DNA of 27,794 nt from Botryllus schlosseri (taxonomy: Eukaryota > Chordata > Ascidiacea > Stolidobranchia > Styelidae), in NCBI GenBank assembly GCA_000444245.1, contig ATSW01004980.1:1-27794 (forward strand), given 5' to 3'. Position 1 is the first letter of the stretch. Each line of letters opens with the position of its first letter. This document shows, piece after piece, positions 22,701-27,794 of the stretch. The position numbers were made by a program, and so were the translations under genes. Under the pieces are notes generated by a model, which saw only the letters and a program-made list of their open reading frames with translations, had not been told where the DNA came from and did no database searches.

Positions 22701-25700
22701 TCGAGTCCGAGTCATGGTGTTATGACTCGAGTCCGAGTCCAAGTCATTGTGTTGACTTCTCAGTTTCCAATTAACCCACTTATAACTCTGTTCGGTGATA
22801 TCGAATGATTCGCATTTTTAGCAGTTTCCGGTCGCAGTTTCAAGTACCAGTACCGATAGACGGAATCCCAGTAGCGTAATTACTTTACTATTCTTCGAAA
22901 TTACAATGAAATGTCAGTCTTAGCCGTCTGAGTCTCGAGTCATATATGACTTGGTTCTAGACTTGCGCAATGACTCGAGTCCAAGTCAAGTCAAAACACA
23001 GATTGACTCGAGTCGAATCATTTCCGTATTTTGAGAAAATGACTCGAAAAATCGTGACTCGAGTCATTACAACCCTGGTATTTAGTATTTTAAAATCCAA
23101 ATCCTACTGCCGATTTCAAATTGAAATTCAAGTCCATGTCAAGAATTCTGTATCTGGTAGTGACTGAATAAATTTTCAATAGCAAGCAAGCACGATTTGG
23201 AAAAAAAGTTTGTTTTGAACAGCCCGAATGAGTGTGGATTAGGATTTGAGACATACGAAGTAGAGAATTTTGACCAAATTAGAATGAGAATTTGATTCGA
23301 TTATGGAATCGCTTATGTAAAATTTTAATGCTCATGTCTGCTGCATACATGAAACTGTCCTTTGACAGAAACAGTTTGTTATTACAATGTTCTACGCTCT
23401 ACCGTTTCCATGCTTAACACAAACTTTGGGAATCTATGTTCAGATTGTGGGCGAACTACGCTCTTCGAACGACAGGCATAATAATTTGGTGTCGGATCGC
23501 AGACGGTTTGAGAACGAGATGAATCAAAACCAGGAGGAAATGAAGGAACTCCGCGAATATGTGAGTAGTTTTCGCCGAGATTTCGACGGAATCTTACGGC
23601 GTCACGTCGTGGTTTCGGGAAGATCTATTTTTCAGAAATACAATTTATTTAGGGAAAACGCTCATCAACGTGCCACCCTCAACTCACCATATTTGAATTT
23701 GAGCTATTACCATTCACTCGTTTTAGATATCCGAAATGAAGCGCAAACACGACAAAGAAATTCGAGACTTGAAATCGTCTAGGGACGACAGTTCAAAGTT
23801 GAAAAGTTACGTCGCGTCAGAGTCTAAACGCGTGTCTGAGCTGCAGGTGCAGCTGACGAACGCGCATACGCGGTTGGAAGTGGAGAAAGGAAAAAGGTAA
23901 TTCATATTTGCTGAGTGCCGTCGTTGCCTGAATATATTCTCGTTAATTGCAATTCAGACTGCTTCTACCTCTGCTTGACAGTTCTTCAAACAAAATAATT
24001 ACTTTTTGTGCATCAGTTTTAGGAGTGGGATAGTAGTGACAACGTACTGAAATAGTCCCCCCCGTATCATAGTAACTGAATGTTGTTTTGAAAAATTGTA
24101 CCTGATTACGTTGATATTAGTCATTTTGTGTCAAGCGCTCCGATTATACCCCAGCATAACTGACTTGAAAACAAAGTTCTTTTACGGCCCAGAGTCTGTG
24201 ACATTGTACTTCTACTTCACCTTTCGGTTCCCGCTTGGTCTCGCTGTCGAGATAGAAATGTAGGCCGTGAATATTTCTAGTTTATGCTTTCATTTGGGTG
24301 TCTTGGTGTTGACTTTTATCGAAACACGCCGACCAAGTCTGTGCCTACAGAAAGAGTTTGTGTACCATCTAATTATAGTACATTGAGCTTAAGCGCTCTT
24401 TTCATGCCGTTGATGTCGTTTTTTGTGATATAATTGTTGATATACAATGTTCTTTCCAATTCTCTACTAATTGCTTACGATTACCCCTTACGAGCGTCAG
24501 CCGAATATATGCGGGTTCATTTCAATATAAATATAGGCTACTATTCAATTGTATATTTCAAGTTCTGTCGAGTAGAAGAAAGTTTACGGACACGTTTGAT
24601 AGCGAAATTGCACTAACCGCTACACTGCACAACTCCCTGCTGCAATGCGAATGCTATTTCTCCAGATTTACGGCCGAGGAAGAACTTGAGACAGCCAAAC
24701 TTGATTTCGAATGCGCCATAAAGAAGAAAGAAGAGCTATCGCGCGAGCTTGACGATTTGTATATGAAGAACGAAAGTTTAGAACATCAGTTGGAGATGAT
24801 GTCGGGGCAGTACGAAGACCGACAGACACAGGTATGAGTTTTGTCGTGAAACGCGTCTCTTATCCGTTATGATTGTAAATCGAACTACGATGTGTTTTTC
24901 CAAGCGTGATGTCACAACGACACCAAGTATTTGCGTCCAGATGTCCCGTTTAGTGCATCTTCTCGATACTTAGAAACTCGTGGAGGACATGTCAAGGCAG
25001 CAGTTGGAAGACGTCACCAACGTAATGCGTGTCAAACTGATGAGCTCACTCGACAGAAGCCATAACTACTGTGAAAAATACAACAGCCTCAAGCGGAAGC
25101 ACAAAGACAAGCTGAGAAAAATCCGGTCAGCGAAACGGCTTGTTAAATATACAGCGGCCGCGGGCCTAAATTCTTTATGTATCCTAAATAATGTTTGTTC
25201 TAACTTTTGAGTAATTATACTGATTTGACAAGCGTCCAATGAAAATTCTTGATTCTCATAAATATTTGCGGAGGTGGTAAGTAACAAAGTAGCCTACTTC
25301 AAATTTCTTGGAGTACTCGGCACATTTTGCATATTTGCGCTACCTGCTGGACTGAGTATGTTTTTAAACTGATACCACTTTTACTTACCAGGCTTTTAGG
25401 TAAAACTGCAGTTTCGCGTCGTTTTTATGAGTGAAATTGTCATGACAACCGGGCCACTTGCGCTTATTGCTACTTACTTTGTAGAGTATTTAACTAGCTA
25501 ACACCGGCGGGTTTTGCATCACTTAATCACTTTTCAAAACTGTAAAACACAACGTCAACGGGCTGCGAAACGAACAAGTAATATATCGTTGGATTCAGAA
25601 TTTCAACGCCTAACCAACTATGTCACTAATCGAGACGAGAGCAGGTCAACTAACGGTGTATATAGTCAAGAAGACGAGAAAATCTTGTAGAAATGTTGTA

Positions 25701-26084
25701 AACATTTATGAAGTTAACCGCTGCCTGCCGGTTACAGTAGAGAGTAGTTTTGAGATATGCTTTCGCTGGTAACCTTTTTGAATGAAATTGTGGAAATAAA
25801 TCTGTGTATGACAACAGTAACTGAATAGTAGGCGAATAAAAAACGAAACTGGCATTTTAACGATGTCGAACGCTTTGTTATTGCAGTGAACTGATGCTTA
25901 TCGAAAGGCAGACGACCGCGGACGAAGTCGAAAAGTTAGAGCTTCGTGTCATGTTGGCCGAGTCCGCCCTAGAACGGGAACTGGCTTGGAAGCAAAACGC
26001 GCTCGAAGAAGTGAGGAAGACCGAGGAGGAGCACAGGAAGGCCGTCGATAGGGAAGACGAAGCCAGGATGACCGCGGAGAAAAG
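10738..26084 (+). CDS. Long coiled-coil protein gene, 18 coding exons, 3' end not seen
   Basis: Eighteen GT-AG exons join in frame to 712 codons plus 2 nt with no stop: 10738-10749, 11604-11789, 12691-12811, 13162-13241, 15472-15570, 17203-17322, 17783-17878, 18820-18928, 19516-19557, 20774-20870, 21212-21341, 21939-22010, 22258-22428, 23444-23560, 23727-23896, 24666-24831, 24974-25125, 25887-26084. Intron phases are 0,0,1,0,0,0,0,1,1,2,0,0,0,0,2,0,2. The product is rich in E, K, Q, R and L with heptad-like spacing from about residue 50 onward. It has no membrane segment or signal peptide. A short non-coil N-terminus contains ILDINDNPHHGPSDHR and then PVELVWLLYKKVN. Proteins of this build are commonly centrosomal or ciliary, but I cannot name the family. 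The last exon ends in phase 2 at 26084|gtttgc, so further exons are expected to the right. Which orthologue this is remains open. Confidence 0.85.
10750..11603. other. Intron 1, with a possible decayed hAT fragment
   Basis: 'cagtgcttcgcgacccac' near 10800 and 'gcttcgtgacccacag' near 11194 resemble the ends of hAT elements. Two adjacent minus-strand frames (11083-11277 and 11284-11475) show no transposase motif I can recognise. It may be an old hAT copy or unrelated. Confidence 0.3.
11604..11789 (+). CDS. Exon 2, 186 nt
   Basis: The exon follows 'cacttatttag' and ends before gtgagt. It adds 62 codons, phase 0 to 0. It encodes the non-coil N-terminus (ILDINDNPHHGPSDHRKEIP) and the start of the helical region (ELVWLLYKKVNRELGESK). 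Confidence 0.9.
11790..12690. repeat. Intron 2, carrying a Tol2-like hAT remnant near 12180-12310
   Basis: The run 'gaagtggaagtag...aattacttgagtaagtagttcaagtta...ctagaagtaggcctacttc' has the short direct and inverted TACTTGAGTA-type motifs found in the subterminal regions of Tol2-like hAT elements. No clean ends or target duplication are visible. The rest of the intron is featureless. Confidence 0.4.
12691..12811 (+). CDS. Exon 3, 121 nt
   Basis: The exon starts after 'acatttttcag' and ends before gtcggc, phase 0 to 1. It encodes 40 coiled-coil residues (HQSYVEKVRQLSKERDQL and onward). Confidence 0.88.
12812..13161. other. Intron 3
   Basis: A 350-bp intron with no recognised element. It contains a TAGGCCTA palindrome near 13056. 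Confidence 0.6.
13162..13241 (+). CDS. Exon 4, 80 nt
   Basis: Acceptor 'ttttgtttcag', donor gtgaga, phase 1 to 0. It encodes (V)EEEKHINNLFHKAMMPEYV and on to SRAEQ; the MMPEYV stretch interrupts the heptad pattern. Confidence 0.88.
13370..14983. mobile_element. hAT-type foldback element, 1,614 bp, in intron 4
   Basis: The element begins TAGGGTTGTCCATAATTTGG and ends with its inverted complement. It is flanked by a perfect 8-bp duplication GTGTACAA at 13362-13369 and 14984-14991, which fits the hAT nTnnnnAn rule. The inverted arms are unusually long: about 13370-13695 pairs with about 14655-14983, with landmarks such as 'gcgtatccatgtctcattct', 'cgtttgaaagtagctgc' and 'gaccatagaacggc' appearing in both. 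By eye they are roughly 80% alike. The ~960-bp middle has no recognisable transposase; one open stretch of about 57 codons runs from about 13850 to 14045. It is non-autonomous and, from the arm divergence, not recent. Confidence 0.88.
14984..15471. repeat. 3' part of intron 4 with a solitary hAT left end near 15049
   Basis: 'tagtggttctcaacctttt' at 15049 followed by 'cgctcccctttatgaaagtg' and 'cgcgtcccccc' is a typical hAT terminus reading rightward. No matching right end occurs before exon 5, so this is a truncated fragment ending somewhere before about 15250. Confidence 0.5.
15472..15570 (+). CDS. Exon 5, 99 nt
   Basis: The acceptor 'ctgtttaag' is weak in pyrimidines; the donor is gtgaga. 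Phase 0 to 0, encoding 33 coiled-coil residues (VELLMETRLRLLEKLAVTEK...). Confidence 0.87.
15571..17202. other. Intron 5, with a hAT right end near 16270-16282
   Basis: This is a 1,632-bp intron. 'agagaaccactgctcta' near 16271 resembles a hAT right terminus followed by a CTCTACAA-like target, but no partner end lies within the intron. A (T)n tract just precedes exon 6. Otherwise nothing is recognised. Confidence 0.4.
17203..17322 (+). CDS. Exon 6, 120 nt
   Basis: Acceptor with a long T tract (tttttttttcgtgctag), donor gtgagt, phase 0 to 0. It encodes 40 residues (ELRSEDSDLRNKMELAMSEM...), with a GGMADS interruption of the coil. Confidence 0.9.
17323..17782. other. Intron 6
   Basis: A 460-bp intron with no recognised element; the plus-strand frame 17565-17816 merely runs through it into exon 7. 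Confidence 0.6.
17783..17878 (+). CDS. Exon 7, 96 nt
   Basis: Acceptor 'tttgtcttcag', donor gtaacg, phase 0 to 0. It encodes 32 residues (VTELNKTLSQVRGLPSQNVN...). Confidence 0.88.
17996..18474 (+). mobile_element. GACTCGAGTC-rich hAT-type MITE, copy 1, 479 bp, intron 7
   Basis: The ends are CAGGGTTGTAATGA and, inverted, CAGGGTTGTAACCAAGTCAC. They are flanked by the octamers CTTTTCAT (17988-17995) and CTTTTCAC (18475-18482), a 7/8 target duplication that fits hAT. Both ends carry many copies of GACTCGA/GAGTC half-palindromes. The middle (18140-18320) is unique and shared with copy 2 in reverse complement. There is no coding capacity. Confidence 0.88.
18820..18928 (+). CDS. Exon 8, 109 nt
   Basis: Acceptor 'caatattctcag', donor gtacaa, phase 0 to 1. 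It encodes NSVNYYAGQIERLTTELDKS and 16 further residues. Confidence 0.87.
18929..19515. other. Intron 8, with a hAT right end and Tol2-like tracts
   Basis: 'aaagttaagaaccactgag' ending near 19199 matches a hAT right terminus. 'aagtggaagtaatgctg...gtagaactagaagtagc' (19003-19050) and 'gaagtggaagtaacctg...gagtaggcagaagctacttgagta' (19350-19405) are Tol2-like motif tracts. No matching left end or target duplication was found. Confidence 0.4.
19516..19557 (+). CDS. Exon 9, 42-nt microexon
   Basis: Acceptor 'ttttcttaacag', donor gtaact, phase 1 to 1. It encodes about 14 residues (EYKEMNGVKGAAEN). Its length is a multiple of three and its phases are symmetric, so skipping it would keep frame; it is a natural cassette exon. 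Confidence 0.78.
19558..20773. other. Intron 9
   Basis: A 1,216-bp intron. Apart from a 22-bp palindrome at 20595-20616 I see no element or coding exon. The minus-strand frame at 19807-20103 resembles nothing known. Confidence 0.5.
20595..20616. repeat. Perfect short hairpin, 10-bp arms with 2-nt centre
   Basis: AATGTTTGCT is followed by 'ca' and then by its exact complement AGCAAACATT. It lies deep in intron 9, away from splice sites. Function unknown. Confidence 0.6.
20774..20870 (+). CDS. Exon 10, 97 nt
   Basis: Acceptor 'ttctttttgacag', donor gtgaga, phase 1 to 2. It encodes APPQAIAMSERYLSPETQQQ and onward. The proline-containing start breaks the coiled coil into two parts. Confidence 0.86.
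20871..21211. other. Intron 10, with a Tol2-like tract
   Basis: A 341-bp intron. 'gagtagagatggcagtagtctaaaaac...aaacctacatgagtg...gaaaagtagaaatgc' (21000-21092) resembles the tract at 19350 in intron 8. No ends are definable. Confidence 0.35.
21212..21341 (+). CDS. Exon 11, 130 nt
   Basis: Acceptor 'catcttttcag', donor gtagtg, phase 2 to 0. It encodes 43 residues of strong coiled coil (KLAEEREKNQQEEITELKNR...) ending GLYVRDDSK. Confidence 0.88.
21342..21938. other. Intron 11
   Basis: A 597-bp intron with no recognised element. Confidence 0.6.
21939..22010 (+). CDS. Exon 12, 72 nt
   Basis: Acceptor 'tctttttcag', donor gtcagt, phase 0 to 0. It encodes 24 residues (TLKVTNAEFQELKAQLAEMD...). 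Confidence 0.86.
22258..22428 (+). CDS. Exon 13, 171 nt
   Basis: Acceptor 'tgtctttgtcag', donor gtaaga, phase 0 to 0. It encodes 57 residues of dense coiled coil (VAKAEEAEAKEKFHKLQREV...). Confidence 0.9.
22575..23077 (-). mobile_element. GACTCGAGTC-rich hAT-type MITE, copy 2, 503 bp, intron 13
   Basis: The element has the same ends as copy 1 but in opposite orientation: CAGGGTTGCAACCGAGTCAC at left and the complement of CAGGGTTGTAATGACTCGAG at right. It has a perfect 8-bp target duplication GTATTTAG (22567-22574 and 23078-23085), which fits hAT nTnnnnAn. Its middle contains the complement of copy 1's unique core (for example 'gtttcaagtaccagtacc' against 'ggtactggtacttgaaac'). It is non-coding and non-autonomous. 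Confidence 0.92.
23078..23443. other. 3' part of intron 13
   Basis: AT-rich sequence between copy 2 of the MITE and exon 14; nothing is recognised. Confidence 0.55.
23444..23560 (+). CDS. Exon 14, 117 nt
   Basis: Acceptor 'aatctatgttcag', donor gtgagt, phase 0 to 0. It encodes 39 residues (IVGELRSSNDRHNNLVSDRR...). Confidence 0.88.
23727..23896 (+). CDS. Exon 15, 170 nt
   Basis: Acceptor 'cactcgttttag', donor gtaatt, phase 0 to 2. It encodes 56 residues (ISEMKRKHDKEIRDLKSSRD...) after a short 166-bp intron. Confidence 0.88.
23897..24665. other. Intron 15
   Basis: A 769-bp AT-rich intron. A short 'gtacttctacttcacc' near 24205 is reminiscent of the Tol2-like tracts. Nothing else is seen. Confidence 0.5.
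24666..24831 (+). CDS. Exon 16, 166 nt
   Basis: Acceptor 'tatttctccag', donor gtatga, phase 2 to 0. It encodes 55 residues (FTAEEELETAKLDFECAIKK...). Confidence 0.9.
24974..25125 (+). CDS. Exon 17, 152 nt
   Basis: Acceptor 'tctcgatacttag', donor gtcagc, phase 0 to 2. It encodes 50 residues (KLVEDMSRQQLEDVTNVMRV...), then the basic stretch KRKHKDKLRKI. Confidence 0.85.
25126..25886. other. Intron 17
   Basis: A 761-bp intron. 'ggtaagtaacaaagtagcctacttc' elements near 25276 and 'accacttttacttacc' near 25375 resemble the Tol2-like tracts in other introns. No target duplication is visible. Confidence 0.45.
25887..26084 (+). CDS. Exon 18, 198 nt, last exon seen
   Basis: Acceptor 'gttattgcag', donor gtttgc, phase 2 to 2. 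It encodes about 65 residues (ELMLIERQTTADEVEKLELR...), all coiled coil. If the donor were ignored the frame would end at TAG 26116-26118, only 11 codons further, after a non-coil ALSL-type tail. Splicing onward is preferred. Confidence 0.82.
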
Positions 26085-27794
26085 GTTTGCTGTTGCGTCT
26101 CTGTCTCTTGTCTACTAGAGACTCTCACGGTGTTTTTGCGATTAGAGCCAGGCCGTTCTATGGCAGGTTGATATAATTCGTCACCATGGCTTACTTACAC
26201 CGCTTACCCAAGTGGTTATGTTTATTGACTACAATACCCTTACTTACAACAAGCCTTACAAGGCTATTTCCACACCTTCCTTGTCCAGCGACATATGCAC
26301 AACATGCTCTAGTGATATGCATATGCACAGATCGTGCGTATGTATATTATGAGTCGGTGTTCATGCCACGTAAACATCAAGGACAAAAGTATAAAATGTC
26401 CTATTCCTTCCACTTCTATACTACACATTATTTAGGGACAGAATTCAAGGTGTCAAAAAGCTTCAAAAACTCTGGAGTAGAAACGGAAATAATCTAAAAA
26501 AGCTTATAATAGACTCCAGCAAGTAGTGCAAGTAGACTAAGGGTGGAGTCCAATTCTTCTCCTCAACTAAGTACTGCTCAAATGCGAACCTCTACTCAAC
26601 TAAGTATCGATCGACACTCAACGCTGAGTGCGCGCCAATTCTTGCTGTTCAGTACTGATTTCCAGAAAATACGTTGCCAGATTTTGTTAGCCTTGAACCG
26701 GACACGCGTGAACGACATTGTCATAACAACACGACGTTGTCGTCCTTATTTCGTCACTTACCTAATACGTAGATGCCGCTCTCACTGATATATCTGAATA
26801 CAATGAATAACCTTGGCGATCCACACTCTTTGAAGTTGACAAAATAGGCAATATTATAAATCGTTGACGATACCCACAACGTTCCTATGCCCCACAGAAG
26901 TATATTTGAAAGACGCTACAAACCAATTCGAACACGCAAGTGCAGGCCTCATAGAACAAAAGAATGCATCAATATCATGTAAATAAATTGAAAAATTGAC
27001 ATAGTTTCAGGATTTCATTCCAATTGAAGCTCCCCTTTGAACGATTCACTCTGCTCCTCTACCACAACTTTCCCATACCAATCCTACATTTTCTCCCCGA
27101 AATATTCTGCATTTCTTGTTTCCGAAAGCTTATTGCTGCTCTCATCTAAATTGGCTTGAAGGTACAGTGAATCCATCCGAACACTGAAATATCACCAGGA
27201 ACTCTAGCACCTGAGACTCATGCTTGCCTGCTCTGGGTCTGTTCGAGATTCTTCATCTATTAAATTGTGGGGAGAGCATATGTAGAGCACCAGCAGCGTT
27301 AAATTCGAAAACTAGCAGCGGCACAGAACTTGTCGGTTTTGCTTGACGATCGCAATATTCCATGTCACCATTTCTGTATCTATAAATTTCAAAAAGTAGT
27401 CGACATGAAATTTGTGTAATAAAATTATATTGAACAAAATCCACCCAAGCGCCATCTCACTTATTCACTTAACAGAACTTGATGCTAGCGCATTGAGACG
27501 GCAGTAGTTGCCATTCCGACATACCATGATTCTGGACGGCGAGAAGTCGAAAGGGTACAGCTAAGAATTTGAGTGCCGATCCGAATGCATTTGAGTGTGG
27601 GTATACTTTTTGGCTTGAGCAGGCGCGTATCCGGAGCGCGAAAAAGGGGGGGTTTTGCGTTACGAAATTAGCTATTGTGACGTCATTATTACAATCACTC
27701 GTCTCCACGCCATGGCGAATATTTAATACATTATAGTTTAATAATAAACAGAGATTTGCGGTGAGTGGGAGATGTACGAATACGATACGGACAT
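26085..27794. other. Downstream intron or spacer, no exon recognised
   Basis: This 1.7-kb stretch should be intron 18 of the coiled-coil gene if it continues past the window. No in-phase coiled-coil exon was found. 'gcaagtagtgcaagtag' and 'cctcaactaagtactgctc' near 26518-26580 resemble Tol2-like tracts. 'gcgcgtatccggagcgcg' plus a (G)7 run near 27624-27655 resembles a dispersed-repeat end I cannot name. Minus-strand frames (27253-27444, 27469-27708) look spurious. Confidence 0.45.

Noticed and set aside
27020-27250. Possible minus-strand exon pair (ending ...DPEQASMSLR, then MDSLYLQANLDESSNKL to a stop)
   Set aside because: Splice-like signals exist and the peptide is faintly coil-like, but the open runs are short (about 30 codons each), no family is recognisable and chance explains them.

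Overview
The window is animal nuclear DNA. It has spliced genes with canonical GT-AG introns, AT-rich spacers and several non-autonomous hAT-type DNA elements. Two genes are recognisable orthologues of vertebrate cilium or centrosome-associated genes (WDR27 and CCDC14), which places it in Metazoa. Compact genes, introns of about 0.15-2.2 kb and abundant hAT debris would suit an invertebrate deuterostome such as a tunicate, but the sequence alone does not fix the phylum. All homology statements are from memory of the families; no search was run.

Layout. Positions 1-2.45 kb are repeat-rich and hold a ~200-bp tandem repeat at the left edge, a CATTTGCAAA minisatellite, a 275-bp hAT-type MITE and a weak candidate two-exon microprotein gene. 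WDR27 lies on the minus strand (about 2469-4798) as one uninterrupted exon whose last WD blade sits in a different frame. It is head to head with CCDC14 (plus strand, 5470-7236, also a single exon), with 671 bp between the two start codons. A further single-exon gene (8896-9513, plus) encodes a 205-residue one-pass membrane protein I do not recognise.

From 10738 to 26084 a plus-strand gene of at least 18 coding exons encodes a long coiled-coil protein. It starts with a 12-nt coding exon and runs 712 codons plus 2 nt without a stop before leaving the part I can follow, so it is probably incomplete at the 3' end. Every junction keeps frame. Its introns have been hit by hAT-type elements: a 1,614-bp element with ~325-bp inverted arms and a perfect 8-bp target duplication (intron 4), and two copies of a ~490-bp GACTCGAGTC-rich MITE in opposite orientation in introns 7 and 13. 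Degenerate Tol2-like tracts (tacttgagta / gaagtggaagta) and isolated hAT ends lie in several other introns.

How the genes might fit together: CCDC14 is a known centriolar-satellite protein, WDR27 is a WD40 scaffold, and the third large gene is a pure coiled-coil protein of the kind common at centrosomes and cilia. A shared control region for the divergent pair is plausible, but a functional cluster is inference only. The most interesting structural signal is the inverted MITE pair flanking exons 8-13. These exons total 621 nt and begin and end in phase 0, an arrangement that could favour a circular or skipped product that stays in frame.
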